From Lachnoclostridium sp. UBA5890 (GTDB lineage Bacteria > Bacillota > Clostridia > Lachnospirales > Lachnospiraceae): DNA of 24,405 bases. Positions 7,382 through 15,804 of this stretch are shown here, piece after piece. Position 1 is the first letter of the stretch; each line of letters begins with the position of its first letter. Position numbers and translations under genes: made by a program. The notes beneath the pieces were generated by a model. The model was not told the DNA's origin. It saw only the letters and a list, made by a program, of their open reading frames with translations, and made no database searches. The stretch is from contig DJEU01000054.1 of the NCBI GenBank assembly GCA_002431395.1, positions 1-24,405 of the forward strand, read 5' to 3'.

Positions 7382-8005
7382 CTAGTTCTGTTTCTTGTCT
7401 TCCAGTACCTGCATGATATCTTCTAAAAACTCTGTCTCAACACGAAGTCTATAATTTGTTGTCGCAACCAAAACAGTAATCGATAAAATCATGGTAAAAA
7501 TCACAAAACCTGTTCGTACCGGATTGCGAACATCTGAATAATTAGCCTCGAAAAAACACGTTGTCGCCGCCACCATCAAAGTAAGAGAAATTCCCACCTC
7601 ATCCTTTCTCTTACTTTCAATGTCCCTCTTCTTTTGAATAAGGTAATGACAAAAATCCTCATCTTCTTTCTGTTTTCCATAATTTTTCTGTATTCTTGCC
7701 TTCCAAGCGGAATACTCTAATGCGCCATCTTCCGCATTTTGTTTTCTCATTTTTTTATAGATATTGAGTTCTTGCATATAATCAAAGTCGTGCCTATTAT
7801 CCTTTGCCTCAATGCGTTTTCGATAAATTTTATCTATTGTTTTACTTGAAAATACAAATACTACAATCCCCACTGCACATACTAGGAAAATTAAAAATAT
7901 ACGCCAACAAATACAAATTAGAAAACCTATGCTCACCCCCATGGCTAACCACAAATATTTTGAATTTTTATACGATTTAATCTTGTTTAAAGTATCTTGA
8001 TTCAT
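7382..8005 (-). CDS. Uncharacterised four-helix membrane protein
   Basis: The 207-aa protein starts at ATG 8005, directly after an AGGAGG site; an upstream in-frame ATG at 8035 would overlap the previous gene and lacks a ribosome site. Two adjacent hydrophobic helices (about residues 18-55) and two more (about 145-190) bracket a highly charged cytoplasmic-like middle (KRIEAKDNRHDFDYMQ... KKRDIESKRKDEV) that probably forms coiled-coil helices. No enzyme motif is seen. It begins 11 bases after the ArsC-like gene and is followed closely by the secreted CAP protein, so it is likely cotranscribed with both. Function unknown. Export or sensing at the membrane is possible only by context. Confidence 0.75.
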   Translation of the reverse strand: MNQDTLNKIKSYKNSKYLWLAMGVSIGFLICICWRIFLIFLVCAVGIVVFVFSSKTIDKIYRKRIEAKDNRHDFDYMQELNIYKKMRKQNAEDGALEYSAWKARIQKNYGKQKEDEDFCHYLIQKKRDIESKRKDEVGISLTLMVAATTCFFEANYSDVRNPVRTGFVIFTMILSITVLVATTNYRLRVETEFLEDIMQVLEDKKQN

Positions 8006-8016
8006 AGCGACCTCCT

Positions 8017-8358
8017 TTATTCCCACGTTTTCCACACATCCGGCTGATATCCCAGCGTCGCCTGTCGGCCATTGCGAACGATCGGAATTTTTAAAATCTG
8101 CGGATTTTCAAGTATTTTATCTAATTTGTCCTCTTCCGCAATATACGTCACCAATGCAAGAGCATCTTGGTCCTTGCATTCTTTGTTTATCATGCCTTCC
8201 AATCCGCCATTGACTGCTGCCACCGAGCGGAATTCGCCTTTACTTAGGGTCTTTTCCCGCAGATCAACGTATTGAAACCGGATTCCCCGTTCCTTAAAAA
8301 AACGCTGTGCTTTTTTTGTGTCGTTGTCTTTTTTGCTGCCAAAGATTTGGATGTTCAT
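8017..8358 (-). CDS. ArsC/Spx-fold protein lacking the redox cysteine
   Basis: The 113-aa protein has the complete thioredoxin-like ArsC/Spx fold: N-terminal IQIFGSKK strand, helix DTKKAQRFFKERGI, and the C-terminal signature LKIPIVRNGRQATLGYQPDVW. Family members carry a Cys (CxxC, or a single Cys before ..DTKKA) at this place; here it is Asp11 and Thr14, and the only Cys is in the middle (KECKDQD). It therefore cannot use the usual thiol chemistry for arsenate reduction or Spx redox sensing. It may be a protein-binding regulator, such as an RNA polymerase contact like Spx, or a degenerate enzyme. A good AGGAGG precedes ATG 8358. It lies 40 bases after the Nudix gene and 11 bases before the membrane-protein gene. 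Confidence 0.85.
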   Translation of the reverse strand: MNIQIFGSKKDNDTKKAQRFFKERGIRFQYVDLREKTLSKGEFRSVAAVNGGLEGMINKECKDQDALALVTYIAEEDKLDKILENPQILKIPIVRNGRQATLGYQPDVWKTWE

Positions 8359-8398
8359 AATTGCCTCCTATACCAGATTATTTTACAACACTTTACTT

Positions 8399-8803
8399 CT
8401 ATTTCTGTCTTTGCTTCAAGGTATCAATCAATAGCACATCCGCAGGTAACCAATCAACAGAATCCAAATCCTCTCTTGTCAGCCATCTTGCCGCCTCATG
8501 CTCTTTCAACACCAAGTTCCCTGACTCAATTTCTGCCAGAAAACAATCCATCGACAAATGGAAAGTAGGATAATCATATTCTATCGTATCAATAAGATTT
8601 CCAACTTTGATTTTGGTATCAAGTTCTTCCTGTATTTCTCGTTTGAGTGCCTCTTGCGGTGTTTCTCCCGGCTCAATTTTTCCACCTGGGAATTCCCAGC
8701 CGCCTTTCATCTCACCGTACCCTCTTTGGGTAGCAAATATTATTTCTTTTCCTTGTTCATTAACAGCTTTTATAACCGCCGCCACTACACGTATTGTCTT
8801 CAT
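8399..8803 (-). CDS. Nudix hydrolase, MutT/NudG-like (d)NTP pyrophosphatase
   Basis: The 134-aa protein has a full Nudix box at residues 41-63: G41, E47, R55, E56, E59, E60 all fit GX5EX7REUXEE. The sequence around it (WEFPGGKIEPGE; EELDTKI) is typical of the small MutT-like enzymes that hydrolyse oxidised or unusual nucleoside triphosphates such as 8-oxo-dGTP or modified CTP to the monophosphate and pyrophosphate, usually with Mg or Mn. The start at 8803 has GAGG just upstream, and the ribosome site directly follows the stop of the helicase gene (9-base gap), so the two are translationally close and probably one operon. The partnership with a nuclease-helicase suggests a role in nucleotide-pool cleaning or defence signalling; that is inference. 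Confidence 0.9.
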   Translation of the reverse strand: MKTIRVVAAVIKAVNEQGKEIIFATQRGYGEMKGGWEFPGGKIEPGETPQEALKREIQEELDTKIKVGNLIDTIEYDYPTFHLSMDCFLAEIESGNLVLKEHEAARWLTREDLDSVDWLPADVLLIDTLKQRQK

Positions 8804-8812
8804 ATGGTACCT

Positions 8813-11779
8813 CTATTCATTCACAAAATACTGATAAATATCTTCTCTCACCGGATGACTCATTTGAAGTTGAAAATTCATAATGGGAAGAAATTTTCCC
8901 TTGTCATCCTGAATCTGAGTCTGCTCCCAAGCAGCCGGTGTCACTTGTCCCATGTAATAGAAATCCGTTCCTTCTCCATCGCTTTTCTTGATAAACAAAA
9001 GAACTTTCAAACCACTTTCCGCAGCATGAATCAATTTTTGTGATTCCACACTATCCAATGACACACGACTTCGAGTCATCCAGCTAAAAATCTGATTATT
9101 TACAAATGCATCTTCATACATTGTACTCTTTGCAATGTCCTCTTTTTTGTGATACGTCACAAAAATCGGGCATGTATTATATTTGATCTTATAGCCATAA
9201 ATGGTCGAACTTTCATCCTTTTCCCAATTCAGCAAACGGCAAATGTCCTTACGTGAATACTTTTGATACAATGACAGCCCAAGATCATCCATCTCTTTTT
9301 GGTATAATTCACTATATCTTCGAATTCCAAGTTCTACTATGTCTTTCATTTGTCGGATAAATTCGGATCCTTGGATTCTCACATAATATAAAAATGTCCG
9401 AGAAATAAATTGATCTTTTTCTTCTGTCAGCATATCCAATTGGCTGTATTTTTTCCGTTCAGACTGCGTATTAATAAATTCTCCTTCGAGAACATGAACA
9501 GCAGACTCAAACGATTTTTCAGACATTTCCATATTATAATCGTGCCGTAATTTTCTCTCCATCTGTTTCTTATTAAATCTTCCCTCTTGCAATAATTGCT
9601 GCAGCATAAGAAGTTCATAAATACGCTTTCCATTTGCTAGATTCTGTGACACAAATTCCAGGCAGGTTTCTTCCTTGCCCGTCATTTCTCCGCTATACTC
9701 TTTATCAATCATTTTCAAAAAATGATAGTAATTTCCCGCATATTGAATCAAAAGCAACGGATCGACTTCCCCCTGCGTATAAAAATCGACTATACTTGGA
9801 ATTTTTCCCAGTCGATCTTTCACCTCAAAATATTTTGCAGATAACATTTTCTTTGTCGTCCTTAAGCCATCGATGGATTCATATATTTTCTTTCTGCTGA
9901 TTTCATCAAAATGAATCGTACTCGCACCGGGAATAACGCGGCCACCTTCCATCAAATATCTTCGGATATTATCTTTATTATAGCTTCGGTCTCCGGATAG
10001 TGCAATTGGAATCATGAAATTATTTTTATAATTTCCGATAAAATCAAGAATTACAACATATTCCTTACCCTCTGCTTTTCGGAGGCCACGCCCCAACTGC
10101 TGAATAAATACGATCGGCGATTGTGTTGGACGAAGCATAATTACTTGATTTACTTCAACAATATCTGTTCCTTCCGAAAAAATATCAACGGTAATCAAAT
10201 AATCAAGGTAGTCATCCTCTTCCGACTGCACATCCATCGTCAAGCGTTCAATCGCACGTGCTCGCTCCTCTTCGGAATCTGCACCGCTTAATGCCATCGT
10301 TCTCCAGCCACATTCATTAAATTTACGGGAAAGTTCTCTTGCCTCCTCAATACGGCTGCAAAAAATCAAGCCTTTCACACGTTCTCCGGAATATCCAAAA
10401 TATTTTGCCTGCTCCATAACATACTTAACACGCTCATCGCTTGTAAGATATCGGAAGTTTTCCAACTGCTCTTCCCGGGTTTTCCCCGCATCCGAAATCA
10501 TATGAAGATCGGTAATTCCAAAATAATGAAACGGACAAAGCAAATCCTCTTCCATCGCTTGCTGCAAACGAATTTCGTAAGCTATGTTATGATTAAATAT
10601 CTCATAAATATTTCTTCCTTCTACATTGTCATCCCGCTTATCCGGTGTCGCAGTCATTCCCAATGTAAATTTCGGAGTAAAATAATCCATCACCCGCTTA
10701 AAGCTCTCCGCACTTGTATGATGTGCTTCATCATAAATACACGCTTCAAAATATTCTCTTGGAAACTTTTGTAAATTTTCCATCTTGCTCAACGTCTGAA
10801 CCGTAGCAAATACAAAATCCGCCTGGTAATCATGCTGATTACCGGAAACAATCCCCGTCTGTATTTTACTTCCAAACACCTTTTCAAAAGAATTCTTAGC
10901 CTGCTTTGCAATTTGATTTCTATGTACTAAAAATAAAACTCTTTTAAAGCCAAGTTCTCGCATCGCAAATGCAGAAGCATAGGTTTTTCCGGTTCCTGTA
11001 GCGGAAATCAAAAGCGCCCTGTCATTTCCCTGTTTTATAAGTTTCAGCAGCTCATAAATAAACGCCCGCTGCATTGAATTTGGTTTTAAAGAATAGGCTT
11101 CAATAGACGGAACCTGTTCCTTTTTGGCAATTTTCTTTTGCTCGGAAACCATCTTTTCAAACAGCTTTTTCTCTTCAAATCTCTTCCGGTATTCTTCAAT
11201 AAATTCATCATATTCTTTTGTACACTCTTCTGCATTCCATATCCTCTCAAATTCCGTCACAATATCTTGTATCATTTCACCCTGACCGGTGGAAACCATC
11301 TTCGTATTCCATTCCATATTTTTTGTCAAAGCATCTTGTGTCAGATTCGAACTTCCTATGATAAAATGATATTCTTCCTCTTTTTGAAAGATATATCCCT
11401 TGGTATGAAAGCCACTTCCGGCACGTTCTGTTTGATACATGCGAAGCTGCACATTGGACAGACTTGCCAATGTGTCCAACGCCGACGGATCACTAAAGCA
11501 CAAATAATCTGTCGTCAAAATACGGCCCTTTATCCCCTTATGTTCCAATTCCTTCAACGTCTGCAAAAGCGGCGTAATACCACCTCTTGTAATAAACGCT
11601 ACACTAATCGCAAATTCATCACAATGACGCAATTCATCCTCAATTGCAGAAAACACCTTCTGTCCTTTTTCATTGTCATTGTAAACAAACTGCGGACGAT
11701 ACGCTAAATTAGAGTTCTCCGTCGCATCTACAAACGCTGTATTTAATCCCTTTTTCAATTCTATTATGTTTGTGTTCAT
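8813..11779 (-). CDS. PLD-nuclease / SF2 helicase / DUF3427 fusion protein
   Basis: The 988-aa protein starts at ATG 11779, with GGGAG 8 bases upstream; the in-frame TTG at 11794 overlaps that site and is disfavoured. Residues about 25-185 are a phospholipase-D-type nuclease domain with one HxK half-motif (His125, Lys127) and IIGSSNLT. About 235-600 is a DEAD/DEAH SF2 helicase: Walker A ATGTGKT (Lys265), DEAH (350-353), MTATPDKRDD, and motif VI QQLGRGLRK (about 560-568). The C-terminal third carries a DUF3427-like region. This architecture is known in bacteria as a restriction-like nuclease-helicase often found near defence genes. It probably binds and cuts or unwinds DNA, with ATP use. It is first of a five-gene minus-strand run, directly before a Nudix hydrolase. 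A pair of 8-base inverted repeats (TTATGGTA at 11800-11807, TACCATAA at 11840-11847) lies in its promoter region. Confidence 0.9.
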   Translation of the reverse strand: MNTNIIELKKGLNTAFVDATENSNLAYRPQFVYNDNEKGQKVFSAIEDELRHCDEFAISVAFITRGGITPLLQTLKELEHKGIKGRILTTDYLCFSDPSALDTLASLSNVQLRMYQTERAGSGFHTKGYIFQKEEEYHFIIGSSNLTQDALTKNMEWNTKMVSTGQGEMIQDIVTEFERIWNAEECTKEYDEFIEEYRKRFEEKKLFEKMVSEQKKIAKKEQVPSIEAYSLKPNSMQRAFIYELLKLIKQGNDRALLISATGTGKTYASAFAMRELGFKRVLFLVHRNQIAKQAKNSFEKVFGSKIQTGIVSGNQHDYQADFVFATVQTLSKMENLQKFPREYFEACIYDEAHHTSAESFKRVMDYFTPKFTLGMTATPDKRDDNVEGRNIYEIFNHNIAYEIRLQQAMEEDLLCPFHYFGITDLHMISDAGKTREEQLENFRYLTSDERVKYVMEQAKYFGYSGERVKGLIFCSRIEEARELSRKFNECGWRTMALSGADSEEERARAIERLTMDVQSEEDDYLDYLITVDIFSEGTDIVEVNQVIMLRPTQSPIVFIQQLGRGLRKAEGKEYVVILDFIGNYKNNFMIPIALSGDRSYNKDNIRRYLMEGGRVIPGASTIHFDEISRKKIYESIDGLRTTKKMLSAKYFEVKDRLGKIPSIVDFYTQGEVDPLLLIQYAGNYYHFLKMIDKEYSGEMTGKEETCLEFVSQNLANGKRIYELLMLQQLLQEGRFNKKQMERKLRHDYNMEMSEKSFESAVHVLEGEFINTQSERKKYSQLDMLTEEKDQFISRTFLYYVRIQGSEFIRQMKDIVELGIRRYSELYQKEMDDLGLSLYQKYSRKDICRLLNWEKDESSTIYGYKIKYNTCPIFVTYHKKEDIAKSTMYEDAFVNNQIFSWMTRSRVSLDSVESQKLIHAAESGLKVLLFIKKSDGEGTDFYYMGQVTPAAWEQTQIQDDKGKFLPIMNFQLQMSHPVREDIYQYFVNE

Positions 11780-11881
11780 TATTTTTTCTCCCAATTTAAT
11801 TATGGTACTATGATTTCAATCAACTACCTAAAACCATAATACCATAAAAAAGTGCTTGATAAAAGCTTTATTTCCGCGTGC

Positions 11882-12091
11882 TTACTTCTTACTCTTAGCC
11901 ACTCCAATTACTACCGCCACAATAATACAAACAAGGATAAGAGCTGGCTGTGTCATCAAATATAGCACAAACGCAAAAAGTGCAAATCCCGCTACGAATT
12001 TAATGATAACTTCGATTCCAGACCAATCCCCATCACATGCGGCAACAATTGAAAAAAAGATAAACATTAAAATTCCTGTCAAAATTCCCAT
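11882..12091 (-). CDS. Small two-helix membrane protein, 69 aa
   Basis: The frame starts at ATG 12091 after a good ribosome site (AAGGAGTG). Two long hydrophobic helices (about 3-19 and 31-62) flank a short loop with CDGDWSG, and the protein ends in KSKK, so it should be an integral membrane hairpin with a basic cytoplasmic tail. No homologue recognised. A perfect -10 TATAAT is at 12167-12172 on the minus strand, about 76 bases upstream, with a poor -35 (CAGACT). The leader carries an inverted repeat at 12119-12137. Because it sits just upstream of the nuclease-helicase gene on the same strand, it may belong to that unit, but an about 100-base gap with its own sequence features separates them. 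Confidence 0.7.
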   Translation of the reverse strand: MGILTGILMFIFFSIVAACDGDWSGIEVIIKFVAGFALFAFVLYLMTQPALILVCIIVAVVIGVAKSKK

Positions 12092-12230
12092 AATACATCC
12101 ACTCCTTTTGTCTTTTACATAATCTGTTAACGATTATCCAAGCCATTTATTGTTTCTGTATCTCCTATTATACAAATTTGCTGTCCCAAAGTCTGGACTT
12201 GCAACTATTATATCCAACTTTCTTATCAAA

Positions 12231-13040
12231 TTATTTTCCCAATTCCCAAAATGCGACCGCACTTGCGGCTGCTACATTCAGCGAATCCACTTCATGCGCC
12301 ATCGGAATATTGACAATAAAATCACTTTTTCGTATCGTCTCATCACACAGCCCATCTCCCTCTGTCCCCATAAGAATCGCAAGTTTGTCCTCTTTTTTCA
12401 ACGCCGGTGAATCTATGCTGATTGAGCCCTCACAAAGTGCCATGGATACCGTTTTGAAGCCCAAATCATGTAACAACTCCATATATGTTTTTTCTGTCTC
12501 ATCAATAAATGTCCACGGCACCTGGAAAATCGTTCCCATACTAACTCGTATCGCCCGTCGGTACAAGGGATCGCTGCAGCCCCTCGTAAGCAGCACCGCA
12601 TCCATCCCCAATGCCGCCGCAGAACGAAATATCGCCCCTACGTTAGTCGGATTCATGACATTTTCCAATACTACGATTCTCCGGGCATCTCTTACCACCT
12701 GCTGAATTTCCGGAAGTTTTCTCCGCCTCATCGCACACAATGCACCCCTGGTAAGTTTAAATCCGGTAATTCCAAGCAAAACGTCTTCCGTAGAAGTGTA
12801 AACCGGTACACTTTCATATTGCTCCAGAATATGTGCCATCTGGCCCAGTACATCTTTTTCTTCCAAAAGAAACGAAATCGGCTCATAGCCATCCGCAAGC
12901 GCCCGCTCAATCACCTTGGGGCTCTCAGCGATAAATACGCCTTCTGCCGGTTCAAACATATGCAGCAATCCGGCCTCCGATGTACTTGCATATAAGGCCA
13001 GCTCCGGGCTTTTCACATCATCTATGTGTATCAGATTCAT
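12231..13040 (-). CDS. SpoU/TrmH-family RNA 2'-O-ribose methyltransferase
   Basis: The 269-aa protein has the three SPOUT motifs: ENVMNPTNVGAIFRSA, ILMGTEGDGL, and NIPMAHEVDSLNVAAASAVAF. It belongs to the TrmH/RlmB group that transfers a methyl group from S-adenosylmethionine to a ribose 2'-OH in tRNA or rRNA; the exact target nucleotide cannot be read from the sequence. An N-terminal substrate-binding region precedes the knotted catalytic domain. The start at ATG 13040 has AAGGAG about 12 bases upstream. An upstream in-frame ATG at 13103 would overlap the preceding ORF and lacks a ribosome site. It follows an uncharacterised Cys-rich ORF by 41 bases and may be cotranscribed. Length is normal for the family. 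Confidence 0.93.
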   Translation of the reverse strand: MNLIHIDDVKSPELALYASTSEAGLLHMFEPAEGVFIAESPKVIERALADGYEPISFLLEEKDVLGQMAHILEQYESVPVYTSTEDVLLGITGFKLTRGALCAMRRRKLPEIQQVVRDARRIVVLENVMNPTNVGAIFRSAAALGMDAVLLTRGCSDPLYRRAIRVSMGTIFQVPWTFIDETEKTYMELLHDLGFKTVSMALCEGSISIDSPALKKEDKLAILMGTEGDGLCDETIRKSDFIVNIPMAHEVDSLNVAAASAVAFWELGK

Positions 13041-13081
13041 TTTTTGACTATTCTCCTTATCTTTTCGACTGCCAGTTTGCG

Positions 13082-13441
13082 CTACGCCCAGCACTTTCTG
13101 CATCTACTGCAATCGCCACATCCTTTTCGACGTGGCTCCGGGCTCCATGGTTTGCACAAAACATCAATTTTTCCGGCATCATATCTCTCCGTGGTACCCA
13201 ACATTGAAATTTGAACAATATTTTGTGTCAGCTCCGTTATCGTAACCGGTTCCATACGAACTTTGGAACGATCCATGCAGCTCTGCACTCGCACCGGGTA
13301 AAACTGCTGCAAGCACTCCCCGTCTGCTTGATTGATAACCATGAGCGACTGAGAAAAAAGCTGGATTTGTTTTCCGGAATTTTCCCCGCCACAGATGATT
13401 TTGTCATTTTCTGTTAGCGTAATTGACTTTATAGAAAACAT
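13082..13441 (-). CDS. Uncharacterised 119-aa protein with C-terminal Cys cluster
   Basis: I do not recognise this ORF. It begins at ATG 13441 inside the last 38 bases of the M64 peptidase gene, in another frame, with a GGAAG ribosome-like site 8-10 bases upstream. This would be translational coupling if real. The last 17 residues hold four cysteines in a CxxCxxC-like pattern (KGCGDCSRCRKCWA), compatible with metal or Fe-S binding, and an internal Cys at residue 55. There is no signal peptide and no membrane helix. It lies between the peptidase and the RNA methyltransferase on the same strand. The overlap and lack of a recognised family leave open that it is a remnant or an over-called ORF. 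Confidence 0.45.
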   Translation of the reverse strand: MFSIKSITLTENDKIICGGENSGKQIQLFSQSLMVINQADGECLQQFYPVRVQSCMDRSKVRMEPVTITELTQNIVQISMLGTTERYDAGKIDVLCKPWSPEPRRKGCGDCSRCRKCWA

Positions 13442-15749
13442 ATTTTTTTCTTCCTTTTTTCAACGTTTTCAGATTAAGCATAATCCGTTTTTTCCCATTG
13501 ACCCATCGCACTTTTTTTATCTTTTTCTTAACAAGAAATCGTATCGTCACTTTATCAAGTTTCAATGCTCGATTCTTTCCCGTCTTATAAACAATTTTAA
13601 CACAAATTTTCCTGCCCTGTTTTTTTGCTCTTTTTTCCACCTTCCAAACCGCTTTTTTCACAGCAGCATAAAGTTTTCTGTTCTTTTTCAATTTTACCAC
13701 AACAGTAATGTCTTTTTGCTTTCCAGATATATTTGGTTTTGCTGAAGGTGTCGCTGTCGAATTTTTATCCGATACTTCCGTCACTACCGGTGAATTCGTC
13801 GGTGGCAATGTCGGCATATCCGTCGCGGCAGGCGTCTTCGTTGGCGGCAATGTCGGTGTAGATGTCGCGGCAGGTGTGTTCGTCGGTGGCAATGTTGGCA
13901 TATTCGTCACATCAGGCGTCTTCGTTGGCGGCAACGTCGGTGTAGATGTCGCGACAGGCGTCTTCGTCGGTGGCAATATTGGCACAGACGTAGCAGGACG
14001 TTGTGTTGGCGTTGCTGTCACACTTGGTGTTTTTGTTGGGCACACTGTTGGAGTTGCCGTCGACGACAATGTTGGTACCGTTGTAGGTTTTACCGTCGGA
14101 CTCGTAATCGGTGTCGCACTTGGAGTTGCTGTCGCCGGCTCCATCGTTGGTATTACCGTGGGAGAAACCGTTGGCGTCACAAGCGGCTCATCCGTTTCCG
14201 CCGGTGTCGGTTTGGGAGTCTCAACAACCTCCGCAGCCACCTGATAATAGTATGTAACATCCACACTTTCTCCTGTAACATTTACACCATTTCCATCCAA
14301 ATCATTTCCGATATAGGAATAGCCGGACAGCTGTGGATTTCTTAATGTATAGGTAGAATTTTCCGGTACGTAAACTGTAGTCATTTCCGCCTCCGGAATG
14401 TCTTCTATCGTGCCATCTTCCTTTTTCAATTTGTAATGCAGATTGACCGCGCTCCAAGCCTGCTCCGCCGTTTTGTCCGTAGCCAGGACTTCTCCCGTGT
14501 CCGCATCCTCAATTTTCCCCTCAATTTTATCGCCGCTAACCAGTCCATAAACATCCGGAATCGTAATAGAAAGTGATTCTTTTGCAGCTTCCGGATCATA
14601 CCAATTAGCAAGTGCAGGAATCGTGTAATTTTTCTCCTCTGAATATTTTACTGTCGTACCATCTGCTCCAATAATCCGAAAACTCATTTTCAAATGCTGT
14701 TCCCGATTTACCATATTTTGTACCACAGTTCGAAATTCCAGATCCTGGTCATTGGCCTTGTTAATATTTTTCTCGCTGATCCTGTATTTTTCGCTGTCGC
14801 GGTCCAATGTCCCCGTTTTGCTATGTGGAATAGAAATCTCCGGATCAGCCACATAAATCGCCGCCGGCCGGCTGACATAATCCGTATTATTCAGATTTCT
14901 TGCCAACTCCATTTTGCACACCTCGCAAAACGGCTGGCCAAGCCACCTCATCATGCATTCACGGCTCGGAGCAAATGCTGTCTCCGTTCCCGCCTGAGTA
15001 ATCCCAATCCCACGGAATCCAAGCATTTTCGCCCACTTAATTGTCTCCGGATTTGTGGTGTCCGAGGTATTTGGTTTATTCGTATACCTCTCATATTCAT
15101 CTCCCAAACGCCCAATACTATGCGCAATCTCATGCGCCATAACTGTTCCATTCTGATTATCATCAGAATTTGCGGAAAAGGAAAAAAGCGGATTTATAGA
15201 TGCTCCATAACTGCCCTTCGCATTGCAAAGCACATGAATCGTACCAACATTGGCGCCCGCATCCAAATAGTTTTCTTCCAATTCCGCTCTCAGCGCCTTG
15301 GCTTTTTCATCCCCGCCATTGGAAAATCTAGCTGCTTTTCCAATGACTTTGACCTGAAAATAGGTATCTACGCTCTTGCCACCATACTCGCTGATTCCCG
15401 ACTCATTGGAAACCGCCTGCACCGCATAAATGTTAATGCGGTCAGAATACTCTTTATATGGCGACCACGTCAGCATTCCCCGCGCCTTCTCTGACGCATC
15501 CTGCAAAAACTTGTCCTGCTCCTCTGCCGTGTAACCATCGCCCATGATCACAATGACAAAATTTTCCTTATCATCTCCCGCCTTATGAATCACATGAACC
15601 GGAAATGTGGTTTTCTGCGTTGTTTCATTTTGAGACATAGTCAGGCCATGGGATTGCACCAAGTCAGCATCCGCCCTGGCGACGTCCTGTGGGATTATGG
15701 AAAATAGTATTGATATAATAAGTAATAGTGCTTGAAATTGTTTTTTCAT
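13404..15749 (-). CDS. Secreted M64-type metallopeptidase (IgA-protease-like) with Pro/Thr repeat stalk
   Basis: The 781-aa protein starts at ATG 15749 after GAGGTG; the longer frame from 15863 overlaps the AbiE toxin gene and is rejected. Residues 1-26 form a signal peptide. The catalytic region (about 45-335) has the M64 hallmarks: GDGYTAEEQ, and the zinc motif HEIAHSIG at residues 206-213 with GDEY at 216-219 supplying the likely third ligand Asp217. M64 includes the Clostridium ramosum IgA1/IgA2 protease (family knowledge), so cleavage of host immunoglobulin A or other extracellular proteins is plausible; the substrate is not shown. A beta-type domain (about 340-530) is followed by a Pro/Thr-rich stalk with 14-residue repeats and a strongly basic Lys-rich C-terminal domain (about 690-781) that may bind the wall. 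There is no LPxTG. Regulation not evident. Confidence 0.85.
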   Translation of the reverse strand: MKKQFQALLLIISILFSIIPQDVARADADLVQSHGLTMSQNETTQKTTFPVHVIHKAGDDKENFVIVIMGDGYTAEEQDKFLQDASEKARGMLTWSPYKEYSDRINIYAVQAVSNESGISEYGGKSVDTYFQVKVIGKAARFSNGGDEKAKALRAELEENYLDAGANVGTIHVLCNAKGSYGASINPLFSFSANSDDNQNGTVMAHEIAHSIGRLGDEYERYTNKPNTSDTTNPETIKWAKMLGFRGIGITQAGTETAFAPSRECMMRWLGQPFCEVCKMELARNLNNTDYVSRPAAIYVADPEISIPHSKTGTLDRDSEKYRISEKNINKANDQDLEFRTVVQNMVNREQHLKMSFRIIGADGTTVKYSEEKNYTIPALANWYDPEAAKESLSITIPDVYGLVSGDKIEGKIEDADTGEVLATDKTAEQAWSAVNLHYKLKKEDGTIEDIPEAEMTTVYVPENSTYTLRNPQLSGYSYIGNDLDGNGVNVTGESVDVTYYYQVAAEVVETPKPTPAETDEPLVTPTVSPTVIPTMEPATATPSATPITSPTVKPTTVPTLSSTATPTVCPTKTPSVTATPTQRPATSVPILPPTKTPVATSTPTLPPTKTPDVTNMPTLPPTNTPAATSTPTLPPTKTPAATDMPTLPPTNSPVVTEVSDKNSTATPSAKPNISGKQKDITVVVKLKKNRKLYAAVKKAVWKVEKRAKKQGRKICVKIVYKTGKNRALKLDKVTIRFLVKKKIKKVRWVNGKKRIMLNLKTLKKGRKKYVFYKVNYANRK
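13795..13992 (-). repeat. 42-base tandem repeats encoding the Pro/Thr stalk
   Basis: Copies begin at 13795, 13837, 13879, 13921 and 13963. Each encodes 14 residues of the type TPTLPPTKTPxxTx. Copies 2 and 4 resemble each other most, and copies 1, 3 and 5 resemble each other, so an 84-base higher-order unit was probably duplicated. Confidence 0.85.
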
Positions 15750-15804
15750 TCGTTTCACCTCGTATTTGTGATTAGTTGGGGGTTGCATCAATCGTTGAAA
15801 TAAA

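Noticed and set aside
13795..13992. Regular repeats considered as a CRISPR array
   Set aside because: The 42-base units are contiguous without spacers and encode an in-frame Pro/Thr stalk.
13708..14244. 178-aa plus-strand ORF rich in Gly and Val
   Set aside because: It is the mirror of the Pro/Thr tandem repeats in the M64 gene, not an independent protein.
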